Assembly (NCBI GenBank): GCA_002842435.1
Contig: PHCX01000008.1
Location: 62,001 to 126,000, forward strand
Length of the DNA: 64,000 nt
DNA from: Betaproteobacteria bacterium HGW-Betaproteobacteria-1
Lineage (GTDB): Bacteria > Pseudomonadota > Gammaproteobacteria > Burkholderiales > Methylophilaceae
Direction of reading: 5' to 3'
Within the stretch, counting starts at the first letter, position 1, and each line of letters begins with the position of its first letter. The notes beneath the pieces are model-generated. The model did not search any database, was not told the DNA's origin, and saw only the letters and a program-made list of their open reading frames with translations. A program made the position numbers and the translations under genes. Below, one piece after another: positions 9,372 through 17,841 of the stretch.

Positions 9372-9689
9372 TCAGCCCTGTGTCACGGCGATCTCGCCGT
9401 GACCGCTCTCACCACGGTTATCGTGCCAGGTAATGCGAACTGTATCGCCCACCTTGGCATCGCGCAGATAAAAGGTCAGATAGGGGTTTTTCGAGATTCC
9501 CGTACCCCATTGCGCTTCCAGCACGGGCTTACCGTTCAGCGTAGCCGTCAGCAGCTGGATGAAATGCGCAGGAATGGTTTCGTCGAGGTCGTTCTTGCGG
9601 CGGCCGGTTTCCATCGGGTGACTGATCAGCGCCTTGACTTCTGTGATACCACCCTTGAGCTGGGCCCGCATTTTCATATCGCGCATCAT
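9372..9689 (-). CDS. soxZ: Thiosulfate oxidation carrier protein SoxZ
   Basis: SoxZ pairs with SoxY to form the periplasmic carrier that holds thiosulfate-derived sulfur during Sox-dependent oxidation. The N-terminal segment RAQLKGGITEVKALISHPMETGRRKD is the SoxZ hallmark, and the rest (NGKPVLEAQWGTGISKNPYLTFYL, then GDTVRITWHDNRGESG) covers the complete Ig-like fold. The start at 9689 is chosen because AGGGGAAACAG lies just upstream of the double ATG; a longer form would start at 9707. As usual for SoxZ there is no signal peptide, since it is exported bound to SoxY. It lies immediately downstream of soxY. Confidence 0.93.
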   Translation of the reverse strand: MMRDMKMRAQLKGGITEVKALISHPMETGRRKNDLDETIPAHFIQLLTATLNGKPVLEAQWGTGISKNPYLTFYLRDAKVGDTVRITWHDNRGESGHGEIAVTQG

Positions 9690-9700
9690 TCTGTTTCCCC

Positions 9701-10141
9701 TCAACATCCGCTCAATGAAACTTCAACCAGTTTCATCGCGCTGAAATACTGATCGCCGGCCTTGACGATCACCTGCACATTGGACGTCTCCGCCATCTTG
9801 ATACGGGTGACGACGGCAGGTTCGGCACCATTCGAGAACATGAAATTGGCGATCAGCGGCGTCGGGTTCTTGTCGACCAGGATGGCGATCGCCTCAGTAC
9901 CGGCGATGCGGCTCCTGACTTCAACCTGCACCACGGCCCCGTTCTCGGCGAAATCGGGCGCAAGGATCTCGATCTCCTGGCTCGGCGTCTCTGCCGGAAC
10001 CTCCAGCCCTTTCACTGCCTCCGATTTGGTCGTCGCCTCGAATGCAGCCTTGTTCCAGATTGCCGCCAGCGCATGAAGCGGCGTCAGCAACAGGGCAACA
10101 CCTGCCCCCAGCATCAGTTGCAGAAAACTTCTACGCTGCAT
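9701..10141 (-). CDS. soxY: Thiosulfate oxidation carrier protein SoxY, C-terminus ends at the carrier cysteine
   Basis: SoxY carries sulfur intermediates on a cysteine in a flexible C-terminal arm, canonically ending GGCGG. From the ATG at 10141 the protein begins MQRRSFLQLMLGAGVALLL, a twin-arginine (Tat) signal. A TTG at 10162 overlapping the upstream stop (TTGA) is an alternative start. The body shows NGAVVQVEVRSRIAGTEAIAIL and PLIANFMFSNGAEPAVVTRIKMAETS, typical of SoxY. The last residues are EVSLSGC followed directly by TGA, so the two glycines after the cysteine are missing. No soxXA, soxB or soxCD is present in this window. The gene lies between the BepA-like protease gene and soxZ. 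Confidence 0.88.
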   Translation of the reverse strand: MQRRSFLQLMLGAGVALLLTPLHALAAIWNKAAFEATTKSEAVKGLEVPAETPSQEIEILAPDFAENGAVVQVEVRSRIAGTEAIAILVDKNPTPLIANFMFSNGAEPAVVTRIKMAETSNVQVIVKAGDQYFSAMKLVEVSLSGC

Positions 10142-10158
10142 GTTCCAGACCGGTTTGC

Positions 10159-11598
10159 TCAATTGAAAAATCCTTCCTTCTTCGGTTCCAGCGCCATCAG
10201 TTTGAGCTGATTCAAGCGCGCCTCGACGATCGACTGCTGATAAAAGTCGCCGTCGTTCGCTCTCGCAGCAAGATCCATCTGCTCCAATGCGCCCTGCAGA
10301 TTATAGCGGCGATAATAGGCTTCGCCTTGCGCCTGATGCCGCAACAGGTTTTTGCCCTGCATGGTGTAAGCCTGCGACTTCAGCTCATAGAAATACGGAT
10401 CATCCGGATAAGCCGGCTGTTTTTCCTCGATCAGCTTCAGCGCCAGATCGGGCTGACCCTTGGCCAGAAAGTGCTCGGCGTAGCCATAGGCAAGTGCACG
10501 GTGATTGGGAAACTGGTTCAGCGCCTGCGCATACTGCTTGCCGGCCGCTTCGGCATCGCGCTGCGCCACCAGCAGTTTGGCGGCAAAAGTTTCGATGTAA
10601 GGATGACGGGGCGCATTCTTGCGTAGCCATGCCACCTGTTCGGCTGCCGCATTCAGGTTATTGTTACGCATCAGCGCCAAGCCGAGACCATACTGCTCAG
10701 CCGCTTCGTTGGTGAAACGACGCTCGCGTATGCTCTCCTTGAAATAAGTGACTGCCTGTGCGGCGGAACCGTGTGCGGCACGCAGCTTGGCGCGCACATA
10801 CTGGAATTCCTGACTGTCCGGCACCTGGCGATAAGGCATGCTGTCGACACGATTCTTGACGTCGGTAATACGCTCCGTGGTCAACGGGTGCGTACGCAGG
10901 AAAGAAGGTGCACTGCCATCGACGAAGCGCGAACTCTTCAGCATGGTGTTGAAGAAATCCGGCATACCGCGCGTATCGAAACCGGCACTATCCAGAATCT
11001 GCAAACCGACTCGATCAGCTTCGCGTTCGTGTTCACGCGTGTAATCGAGCTGTTTCTGTACGGCACCGGCCGAGGCTGCAGTCATCGCCCCGCTGCCCAG
11101 TTGCGGATTGGAGCGCGCCGCCAGCAGGGCCAATCCCAGCGAAGCAAGATTAATCAAGGTGTCCTGTTGCTGCTGCGCCAGCATGCGCGCCAGATGGCGC
11201 TGCACGACGTGGCCGATTTCGTGGCCGACCACGCCGGCCAGCTCGGATTCGTTATTTGCCGCCAGTATGAGCCCGGTATGAACACCGATGACACCGCCGG
11301 GCATGGCAAAAGCATTGATCGTATTGTCCTGCACCACGAAAAAATTGAACTGCTGACGCTTGTCCGGTCCGTTGGCAACCAGGCGGTAACCCAGATTCTG
11401 CACGTAATCATTGATTTCCGGATCGCTGACCACCTGGTTGCTGCGCATGACATCGCGCATAATCTGGTTGGCGATCGCCTGCTCCTGCAATGGCGACAAC
11501 ACCCGTGCCGAAATGTCGCCAAGGTCCGGCAACTCGTTGGCCGCAGCCGTCGACACCGCAAACAGCCAAAAAAGAATCGTATAAATAATTTTCATCAT
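10159..11598 (-). CDS. M48-family periplasmic metalloprotease with TPR repeats, BepA-like
   Basis: Zinc protease/chaperone of 479 aa resembling BepA (YfgC), which helps LptD and other outer-membrane proteins assemble or be degraded. A signal peptide (IIYTILFWLFAVSTAAANEL) precedes the M48 domain. That domain shows VNTINAFAMPGG-like NTINAFAMPGGVIGVHTGL, the zinc motif HEIGHVVQRH near residue 128, and EREADRVGLQIL carrying the third ligand. The C-terminal third is a set of tetratricopeptide repeats (RAKLRAAHGSAAQAVTYF through PDLALKLIEEKQPAYP). Its stop overlaps the region of the soxY start, so co-transcription with soxYZ is likely. Confidence 0.9.
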   Translation of the reverse strand: MMKIIYTILFWLFAVSTAAANELPDLGDISARVLSPLQEQAIANQIMRDVMRSNQVVSDPEINDYVQNLGYRLVANGPDKRQQFNFFVVQDNTINAFAMPGGVIGVHTGLILAANNESELAGVVGHEIGHVVQRHLARMLAQQQQDTLINLASLGLALLAARSNPQLGSGAMTAASAGAVQKQLDYTREHEREADRVGLQILDSAGFDTRGMPDFFNTMLKSSRFVDGSAPSFLRTHPLTTERITDVKNRVDSMPYRQVPDSQEFQYVRAKLRAAHGSAAQAVTYFKESIRERRFTNEAAEQYGLGLALMRNNNLNAAAEQVAWLRKNAPRHPYIETFAAKLLVAQRDAEAAGKQYAQALNQFPNHRALAYGYAEHFLAKGQPDLALKLIEEKQPAYPDDPYFYELKSQAYTMQGKNLLRHQAQGEAYYRRYNLQGALEQMDLAARANDGDFYQQSIVEARLNQLKLMALEPKKEGFFN

Positions 11599-11642
11599 TG
11601 CTATGATATCGGGATTAACTGTTCAGTTCATTCCGAATAAGC

Positions 11643-12122
11643 ATGAAACAATTCACGCACTTTGATAATAACGGCCAGGCACACATGGTCGATGTCGGCG
11701 AAAAAACCGAAACCCACCGCATCGCCAGAGCAACCGGCATGATCCGCATGCTGCCGGCAACCCTGCGACTGATCATGAGCGGCGGCAGCAAAAAAGGCGA
11801 CGTGCTGGGCATTGCCCGCATCGCCGCCATTCAGGGCTCGAAACGCACGTCCGACCTGATTCCGCTCTGCCATCCCATCAGCCTGACCAAGGTCGGTGTC
11901 GAGTTCGAGATCGAACAGGACAAGAACACCATCCATTGTACCGTCACCGCAGAAACCGTAGGGCGCACCGGCGTCGAGATGGAAGCGCTGACCGCGACCA
12001 GTATTGCCCTGCTCACCATCTACGACATGTGCAAGGCGGTAGACCGCGGCATGGTCATCAGCGACATTCGTCTGCTGGAAAAACAGGGCGGCAAATCAGG
12101 TCACTGGAAACTGGAAAAGTAG
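11643..12122 (+). CDS. moaC: Cyclic pyranopterin monophosphate synthase MoaC
   Basis: MoaC makes cyclic pyranopterin monophosphate from the MoaA product in molybdenum cofactor synthesis. The 159-aa protein carries the family segments [47 protein letters not shown] and [25 protein letters not shown], including the conserved lysine and the C-H pair of the active site. Length is typical. It is divergent from the BepA-like gene and convergent with the BCAM0308-type gene. No other moa gene is nearby, so it appears to stand alone. Confidence 0.95.
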   Translation: MKQFTHFDNNGQAHMVDVGEKTETHRIARATGMIRMLPATLRLIMSGGSKKGDVLGIARIAAIQGSKRTSDLIPLCHPISLTKVGVEFEIEQDKNTIHCTVTAETVGRTGVEMEALTATSIALLTIYDMCKAVDRGMVISDIRLLEKQGGKSGHWKLEK

Positions 12123-12189
12123 GCATTTCCCCAACCGGCCTGCCCAAACACAGAATCATCAAGCCTGAAGATCAGACACAGATGCCGGA

Positions 12190-12690
12190 TCATCGCTGCC
12201 AATATCCGCGCAGCTGATTTTCCCCCGGGTTGTAATGCAGATCGAGCTCACCCTGATAGGCATGGTGAACCGCCTCGCCAATACCACGCGCCAAGTGGAT
12301 GTCGGTCGTAGTGACCAGCGTCGCATCTGCCTGCTTTTCTATCGCCATGATGCGCTTGAGCGGGTGTTCCTTGCGCTCATGCTGCTCGTGGTTACGCACA
12401 ACACGCAATATCTCCTCACTGTGCGCATCGAAAAAATCACCCGACAGGCTGACATAACCGGCGGGGAAATCGTCATTCTGACGATGGCAGGCCGGGCAGG
12501 TTTCACTGTGTGCATCCATCGGTGCTTGCATCCACTGCCAGCGCCCCTTGTGAAATACCGCATTGCACTGCGGGCAAACCGTCGGCTCAGGCAATTTGCC
12601 TTTCATTCTGTAGGCGTCGATATGCTGTTCGATCAACGGTCGGTCATGCGTCACGCGGTGAAAACCGGAAGCAGGATTATGGATCGTCAT
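12190..12690 (-). CDS. BCAM0308 family zinc-ribbon-like protein
   Basis: Protein of 166 aa. The start at 12690 is chosen because AGAAAGGAAGTACAAA precedes the ATG at a good spacing; upstream in-frame starts lack such a site. Two CxxC pairs (PTVCPQCNAVF and SETCPACHRQ) imply a zinc-binding domain. The rest (FPAGYVSLSGDFFDAHSEEIL, then MAIEKQADATLVTTTDIHLARGIG) matches the uncharacterised BCAM0308 family found in proteobacteria. Family members have no established function. It is convergent with moaC and has its own upstream region of about 250 bp in which no clear promoter stands out. Confidence 0.72.
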   Translation of the reverse strand: MTIHNPASGFHRVTHDRPLIEQHIDAYRMKGKLPEPTVCPQCNAVFHKGRWQWMQAPMDAHSETCPACHRQNDDFPAGYVSLSGDFFDAHSEEILRVVRNHEQHERKEHPLKRIMAIEKQADATLVTTTDIHLARGIGEAVHHAYQGELDLHYNPGENQLRGYWQR

Positions 12691-12945
12691 TTTGTACTTC
12701 CTTTCTGAGGAGTTCTGCTTGCTCATGGTCAGGGTAAATAAATAATGCAATATCGCCGGTCCGCATTTACTGGTTAAGTTGAAATATTATCAACCGCAGG
12801 GCAACAGCATAATTCGCGCGAGCACGTATTAAGCCCCGGCAGCCTTAAGCATTCACACTTATGTCTGCAGTCCTGCCCGCGTGCTAATGTTATGGACAAA
12901 GAACGACCTGCAACACATGTGCGCAATTCAAATGAAGGGAGCGGT

Positions 12946-13509
12946 ATGGAACTTCCGGTCGTCGGCGACAGAACCTGCCTTTATCAAACATCCCAACTGA
13001 ATGCAGTGCTGGACAACATGGCCTGGCAGGCAGCTGGTTTCCTCAATGCCAGACAGCGCGTCATGATCGTCGGCATATTGCGCCGTGGCGCACCACTGGC
13101 GGAAATGCTGCATCAACGCCTGCGCCAGTTCGATCTGCCCGAAATCTCCCTGATGCATCTGAAAGTGAAACGCTATGCGGATGACCTGACCCTGCTGCAT
13201 CCGGAAACCCAGCTGACCGAGAATCCGGAACAGGCCAATCTCGATTTGACCGGCACCACTGTCCTCGTCGTCGATGACGTCATGTACCACGGCCACTCCA
13301 TGCTGCGCACCGTGGAATACCTGGCCCGCAAACAGGCTGCCGAAATCCGCACCGTGGTGCTGGTCGACCGCGGTGCCAACAAGCTACCGGTGCGTACCGA
13401 CATTACCGGCATCCGGCTGGATATCGCTCCCAGCGACATCATCGAATGCAATGTGCCGCCATACGAAAACGAATTCAAGATTGAACTGCTGCAACCCAGG
13501 ATCAATTGA
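12946..13509 (+). CDS. PyrR-like phosphoribosyltransferase with altered PRPP loop
   Basis: Type I phosphoribosyltransferase of 187 aa related to PyrR (UMP/uracil-binding regulator and uracil PRTase). Family features are LNAVLDNMAWQAA, IVGILRRGAPLAEML, DLTGTTVLVVDDVMYHGHSM and VVLVDRGANKLPVRTDITG. The PRPP loop normally reads DDVLYTGRT but here reads DDVMYHGHS, so catalysis may be lost and a regulatory or binding role is possible. The start at 12946 follows GAAGGGAGCGGT; an earlier ATG at 12892 lacks such a site. No pyrB or pyrC is adjacent; the next gene is another phosphoribosyltransferase 22 bp downstream. Confidence 0.78.
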   Translation: MELPVVGDRTCLYQTSQLNAVLDNMAWQAAGFLNARQRVMIVGILRRGAPLAEMLHQRLRQFDLPEISLMHLKVKRYADDLTLLHPETQLTENPEQANLDLTGTTVLVVDDVMYHGHSMLRTVEYLARKQAAEIRTVVLVDRGANKLPVRTDITGIRLDIAPSDIIECNVPPYENEFKIELLQPRIN

Positions 13510-13531
13510 TGCCGACGCGAATGCGAGGTGA

Positions 13532-14158
13532 ATGATGTTCCGCGACCGTGACGAAGCCGCCCGCAAACTGGCGGATAAACTACAGGCTTACAAGGGCCAG
13601 CAGCCCTTGGTACTCGCCATCCCGCGCGGTGCAGTCCCCATGGCAAAAATCATCGCGGATGAACTGGGCGGCAGCTATGACGTGGTGCTGGTACGCAAGC
13701 TGCGGGCACCGATCAACCCGGAACTGGCGATCGGTTCGGTCGACGAAAGCGGCTGGACCTATATTGCCGACCATGCCGCCTCAACCGGCGCCGACAGCGC
13801 CTATATTGAAGCCGAGAAACAGCATCAGCTGGCTGTCATCAGGCAGCGCCGCGCCCAGTACACACCGATCAGGGCACCGGAAGATCCGGCCGGCCGTATC
13901 GTCATCGTCGTCGATGACGGGCTTGCCACCGGCGCCACCATGATTTCCGCACTGCACGGGCTACGTAACAGAAAACCGGCCAGGTTGATCTGCGCGGTGC
14001 CGGTTGCGCCGCCGGATACGCTGGATAAAGTTACCGAACTGGCGGATGAGGTGGTTTGCCTGACAGCACCTGAAGACTTCAGGGCCGTCGGCCAGTTCTA
14101 TGAGGATTTCCCTCAGGTGGAGGATGAAGAAGTAATGCGCATCCTGCAGGCTTCATGA
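13532..14158 (+). CDS. Phosphoribosyltransferase domain protein (COG1926 type)
   Basis: Protein of 208 aa with a canonical PRPP-binding loop VIVVDDGLATGATM near residue 125. The N-terminal layout (FRDRDEAARKLADKL, then LAIPRGAVPMAKIIADEL and DVVLVRKLRAPINPELAIGSV) marks the COG1926 predicted phosphoribosyltransferases, which are often fused to or neighbouring hydrolases. The substrate base is unknown. It follows the PyrR-like gene by 22 bp with ribosome binding site GCGAGGTGA, so both are likely co-expressed. Confidence 0.82.
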   Translation: MMFRDRDEAARKLADKLQAYKGQQPLVLAIPRGAVPMAKIIADELGGSYDVVLVRKLRAPINPELAIGSVDESGWTYIADHAASTGADSAYIEAEKQHQLAVIRQRRAQYTPIRAPEDPAGRIVIVVDDGLATGATMISALHGLRNRKPARLICAVPVAPPDTLDKVTELADEVVCLTAPEDFRAVGQFYEDFPQVEDEEVMRILQAS

Positions 14159-14287
14159 AGGCGTCAGCTGGACTCGCTGACCTTTGAGATATTGACCGAA
14201 CCAGCGTGCAGCCTGTCGCGCCAGCAGCAGATAACGACGCGCAGGCCAACCCGGCCTAAACCGGGCAGGAGAACGGTGTCGGGTCAA
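14153..14287 (-). CDS. Possible small ORF downstream of the ThiO-like gene
   Basis: A TTG-initiated frame of 44 codons on the minus strand overlaps the last 32 bases of the ThiO-like gene and ends inside the stop region of the convergent phosphoribosyltransferase gene. It would encode a basic, tryptophan-containing peptide (PGWPARRYLLLARQAARW). No ribosome binding site stands out and no family is recognised. It could be a truncated remnant or chance. It is listed because it fills the whole interval between the two convergent genes. Confidence 0.2.
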   Translation of the reverse strand: MTRHRSPARFRPGWPARRYLLLARQAARWFGQYLKGQRVQLTPS

Positions 14288-15338
14288 TAAAAGGCTGTTC
14301 GCCGCAGATCAGCGCCGACACTATCTTTGCGCTTGCCGGCGCCATGGTCAGGCCGTAGCGGAAATGGCCGGTATTGAGATAAAGATTCTCGATTTGCGGA
14401 TGCGCGGCAATCGTCGGCAGATTTTCCGGGGTCCCCGGCCGCAATCCGGCCCAGTGCTTGAGTATGGGCAGCCCCTTCAATTCCGGCATGATGGTCTCTG
14501 CCTTGGCGCTCAGTTCGTCACGTGCCGTCTCGGTAACGCGAGGATCAAAGCCCACATCTTCCAGCGTACTTCCGGCCAGAAGCAGGCCATCCTGGCGCGG
14601 AATCATATAGAAGCCTTCGCGATAAACCATGTGCTGCAGATTCTGACGTGGCCGGTAGAGCAATATCTGGCCGCGCATGGGTTTGATTTTCAGTTTGCTG
14701 GCGGTTTCCTTGAGCAGATCGAAACTCCAGGCGCCGGAAGTCACCACGAACTTGTCGGCCTGTAGTTTCTCGCCGCCAACAGTCTCCCACTCATGCAGGC
14801 TGCCGGAACCTGCCAGGGGTTTAAGCTCGGTACGTTCCAGCAAAGTCACCCCATTCTGTTCCAGCCATTTGCGCATGGCCTGCATAACATAGGGCGGACG
14901 CGCCTGACTGACACCTGGCAGCCAGAGGGCGTCATCGCCGCTGGGGGACTGCAAGCCGAACGCTGCGGCTGAGGCACTCTGCGCGGCAAACTCGTAACGC
15001 TCGCACCATGCCCGGGCCTGCTCCCGGTCGAACTGGGGCAGAATCAGCATGCCACTCTGCAACAACTCGCCATCCACACCCGTTTCCTCTTTCAGGCGTT
15101 CGTAGATGGCCGGATAAACCTTCATCCCATAATTGGTGAGCTGATTGACGGCATCGCCATACATCCAGGGCAAAAGCGGAAACACAATGCCGCCGCCGGC
15201 CCATGAGGATTCCCCTGAAGTCTGGCTGGCAATCTGGCCGCGCTCAACTATGGTCACGCGACAGCCGCGCCCCACCAGTTCCATTGCCGTCATGGCGCCG
15301 ACAATGCCGCCCCCTGCGATCATTACATGCATACTCAT
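14256..15338 (-). CDS. FAD-dependent amino acid oxidase, ThiO/DadA-like
   Basis: Flavoprotein of 360 aa with N-terminal FAD motif MIAGGGIVGAMTAMELVGRG and VERGQIASQTSGESSWAGGG, typical of the DAO family (glycine oxidase ThiO, D-amino acid dehydrogenases). The middle region has GAWSFDLLKETASKL and PMRGQILLYRP. The C-terminal signature GLRPGTPENLPTIAAHPQIENLYLNTGHFRYGL binds FAD and substrate. ThiO makes dehydroglycine for thiazole synthesis in some bacteria. No thi gene is adjacent, so glycine oxidase is a likely but unproven role. It is divergent from kdsD. Confidence 0.83.
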   Translation of the reverse strand: MSMHVMIAGGGIVGAMTAMELVGRGCRVTIVERGQIASQTSGESSWAGGGIVFPLLPWMYGDAVNQLTNYGMKVYPAIYERLKEETGVDGELLQSGMLILPQFDREQARAWCERYEFAAQSASAAAFGLQSPSGDDALWLPGVSQARPPYVMQAMRKWLEQNGVTLLERTELKPLAGSGSLHEWETVGGEKLQADKFVVTSGAWSFDLLKETASKLKIKPMRGQILLYRPRQNLQHMVYREGFYMIPRQDGLLLAGSTLEDVGFDPRVTETARDELSAKAETIMPELKGLPILKHWAGLRPGTPENLPTIAAHPQIENLYLNTGHFRYGLTMAPASAKIVSALICGEQPFIDPTPFSCPV

Positions 15339-15482
15339 GGATTAGTGTCTTTCACTGAAAGTCGCCCCGCTATTGAACGGCATCGAATGCTTCTGAATTT
15401 TTGCAGCGAATATTTACCTGCCGGCTCTAGGCAAAAATTATGCCTAGTTTCGCAAAAACCGGTTTTATTTGTGTTTTCAACC

Positions 15483-15511
15483 TTTATTCGAGCCTGAATC
15501 CCTTTTATACT
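15483..15511 (+). promoter_or_regulatory. Candidate sigma-70 promoter for kdsD
   Basis: TTTATT (15483-15488) and TATACT (15506-15511) are separated by 17 bp. The predicted start of transcription falls at about 15518, directly at the ATG of kdsD (15519), which would make a nearly leaderless mRNA. The -35 box is weak, so the call is tentative. Confidence 0.35.
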
Positions 15512-15518
15512 TGGCGTT

Positions 15519-16544
15519 ATGGAGATAAGCCAAAGCCACCAATACGAGGGCTCAGTCATCAACAGCAATTCCAAGGCTGGTCAGTCCCCGCTGGGGCTCG
15601 CCAGAGAAGTCTTACTGATTGAATCACGTGAACTCGAAAGCATAGCGAATCGTCTGGATCAGCGTTTCACTGATGCTGTCGACCTTATTTTACAGTGCCA
15701 GGGGCGCGTTGTGGTGAGCGGCATGGGGAAATCCGGACATATCGGCCGCAAGATTGCCTCAACCTTGGCCAGCACAGGCACCCCGGCATTTTTCGTACAC
15801 CCTGGCGAAGCCAGTCACGGCGATCTTGGCATGATTACCGCGGATGACCTGCTGATTGCATTATCCAATTCGGGCGAGAGTGATGAACTGCTGTCCATCC
15901 TGCCCGTTATCAAGCGTCTGGGCGCAAAAATCATCAGCATCACCGGCAACCCGGGTTCAACCCTGGCACGGGAATCAGACATCCATGTCGACGCCCATGT
16001 CAGCCAGGAAGCCTGCCCTTTGGGATTGGCACCGACAGCAAGTACGACAGCGATGCTGGCCCTGGGCGATGCCCTGGCACTCACCGTACTGGATCAGCGC
16101 GGCTTTTCCGCCGAGGATTTCGCCCGCTCCCATCCGGGTGGCAGCCTCGGCCGCAGGCTCCTGATCCACGTATCGGACATCATGCGCAAGGGTGCTGCGA
16201 TCCCCAATGTCAAACTGGATGCCGCACTGACCGACGGCCTGCTGGAAATGACACGCAAGGGATTGGGCATGACGGCGATCGTCGATGCCAACAACAAGCC
16301 GGTCGGCATTTTTACCGATGGTGACCTGCGCCGCGCCTTCGAGAACGGCATCAGTGTCAGCGACACCCGCATGCGGGAAGTGATGCATGCCAACCCATGC
16401 ACCATCACCCCGGAGCGTCCGGCGGTCGAGGCCGTGGAGGTCATGGAGAACCGCAAAATCAACGGCCTCCTGGTCGTCGATCAACAAGGAACCCTGGTCG
16501 GTGCACTGAACATGCTCGATCTGTTAACAGCAAAGGTTATTTAA
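15519..16544 (+). CDS. kdsD: Arabinose-5-phosphate isomerase (KpsF/GutQ family)
   Basis: Converts ribulose-5-phosphate to arabinose-5-phosphate, the first step of Kdo synthesis for LPS. The 341-aa protein has an SIS domain (VVVSGMGKSGHIGRKIAST, HPGEASHGDLGMI and LIALSNSGESDELL). Two CBS domains follow (DIMRKGAAIPNVK and MREVMHANPCTITPERPA). Length is slightly above the usual 325 aa because of a 15-20-residue N-terminal extension. The stop TAA is followed immediately by the GTG of kdsC, showing tight coupling in the kdsD-kdsC-lptC-lptA-lptB operon. Confidence 0.94.
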   Translation: MEISQSHQYEGSVINSNSKAGQSPLGLAREVLLIESRELESIANRLDQRFTDAVDLILQCQGRVVVSGMGKSGHIGRKIASTLASTGTPAFFVHPGEASHGDLGMITADDLLIALSNSGESDELLSILPVIKRLGAKIISITGNPGSTLARESDIHVDAHVSQEACPLGLAPTASTTAMLALGDALALTVLDQRGFSAEDFARSHPGGSLGRRLLIHVSDIMRKGAAIPNVKLDAALTDGLLEMTRKGLGMTAIVDANNKPVGIFTDGDLRRAFENGISVSDTRMREVMHANPCTITPERPAVEAVEVMENRKINGLLVVDQQGTLVGALNMLDLLTAKVI

Positions 16545-17078
16545 GTGAGTGAGTCAAGCCCTGTAGTAGAACGTGCAAAACGTATCAAGGTCATTATTTT
16601 TGATGTAGACGGTGTCATGACCGACGGCAGCCTGATGATAGGCGACGACGGTCAGGAGTACAAAAGCTTCCATTCCCTCGACGGGCTGGGCATGAAACTG
16701 CTGAAAGCCAGCGGCGTGCAGATGGCCATCATCACCGGCCGCACGTCCAATGTAGTGACCAAACGTGCCGAAACCACCGGCATCGCGCATTTCTATCAGG
16801 GCGTGGAAGACAAACTGGAAGCCTTCGAGGATCTGGTCAGGAAAATGAATGTCAGCCCGGAAGAATGCGCCTTCATGGGCGACGATGTGGTGGATCTGCC
16901 TCCCATGCGCCGCGCCGGTCTGGCGATTGCCGTGCCGAGCGCCACGCCACTGGTCAAGCAATACGCCCACTACACCACACAAGCCCAGGCTGGCCGCGGT
17001 GCAGTGCGCGAAGCCTGCGAACTGCTGATGAAGGCACAAGGCACTTTTGACGCGCAGATGGCGCAGTTTTTCAAGTAG
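16545..17078 (+). CDS. kdsC: 3-deoxy-D-manno-octulosonate 8-phosphate phosphatase KdsC
   Basis: HAD-superfamily phosphatase of 177 aa that removes phosphate from Kdo-8-P. The catalytic motif IFDVDGVMTDGSL is near residue 18, ITGRTSNVV forms motif II, and MGDDVVDLPPMRRAGLAIAV carries the metal-binding aspartates. Its start is a GTG immediately after the kdsD stop, with AAAGG about 8 bases upstream inside kdsD. It has no cap domain, as expected for KdsC, which acts as a tetramer. Confidence 0.95.
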   Translation: MSESSPVVERAKRIKVIIFDVDGVMTDGSLMIGDDGQEYKSFHSLDGLGMKLLKASGVQMAIITGRTSNVVTKRAETTGIAHFYQGVEDKLEAFEDLVRKMNVSPEECAFMGDDVVDLPPMRRAGLAIAVPSATPLVKQYAHYTTQAQAGRGAVREACELLMKAQGTFDAQMAQFFK

Positions 17079-17095
17079 GCTGACTGGCAAACCGC

Positions 17096-17833
17096 ATGCA
17101 TGCGCGCCCTACCATACTGCTACCACTGGTCCTGCTGGCCATACTGGCCATGCTGACCTTCTGGATCGATTACAGTGTGCAGGCACCGGAACCGAAAGTG
17201 GACGGCAGCAACCGGCATGACCCGGACTACGTGCTGAACAACTTCATCACGACCCGCAGTGATGAAAAAGGCGATCTGCGCTACCGCCTGACAGCCGAGG
17301 AGATGCGCCATTACCCGGACGACGATACGACGGAACTGGAACTGCCGCACTTTACGCGCTTCGAGATCGGCAAGCCTTTTACACTGATCGAAGGCAAAAA
17401 AGGCTTCGTTTCCAGCGATGCAGACAAGATCGAATTCGTCGGTGATGTCAAGGTGGTGCGCCAGGCCTATAACGGCAAGGGCGAGATGGTCGTGCTGACC
17501 GACCGGCTGGATGTGTTTCCGGACGACGAGCGAGCCGTCACTGATCGGCCGGTGGTCATCACCCAGGAGCCGAAAACCGTGATTCACGCCACCGGCATGA
17601 TCTACGACAAGAAGAACCAGACCGTGCAACTCATGAAGCGGGTCAAGGCGCATTATGAGAAACCGAAGATGGAGATATCCAGCACACCCAATGACATGAA
17701 TCGCCGAGCGGCGGATGCCATGCGGCTGGAGCTGGACATGAATGCTACTGCGAACCAGATCGAACGCAGGGTAAGGCCGGCTGGTGCAGTTCAGCCCGAA
17801 ATCAAATTGAATCTAAGCAAAGATATAGATTGA
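17096..17833 (+). CDS. lptC: LPS export ABC transporter periplasmic protein LptC
   Basis: LptC is anchored in the inner membrane and passes LPS from LptB2FG to LptA. One transmembrane helix (TILLPLVLLAILAMLTFWI) is followed by a beta-jellyroll OstA-like domain (FITTRSDEKGDLRYRLTAEEM, then YNGKGEMVVLTDRLDVFPDDERA). At 245 aa it is longer than the E. coli protein (191 aa), mainly by a C-terminal extension. It lies between kdsC and lptA, and its stop precedes the ATG of lptA by only 8 bp. Confidence 0.92.
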   Translation: MHARPTILLPLVLLAILAMLTFWIDYSVQAPEPKVDGSNRHDPDYVLNNFITTRSDEKGDLRYRLTAEEMRHYPDDDTTELELPHFTRFEIGKPFTLIEGKKGFVSSDADKIEFVGDVKVVRQAYNGKGEMVVLTDRLDVFPDDERAVTDRPVVITQEPKTVIHATGMIYDKKNQTVQLMKRVKAHYEKPKMEISSTPNDMNRRAADAMRLELDMNATANQIERRVRPAGAVQPEIKLNLSKDID

Positions 17834-17841
17834 GAGATCAT

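Noticed and set aside
9701..9720. TGA read-through or selenocysteine after the SoxY cysteine
   Set aside because: Read-through would add only a few residues before another stop, and no SECIS-like structure was seen.
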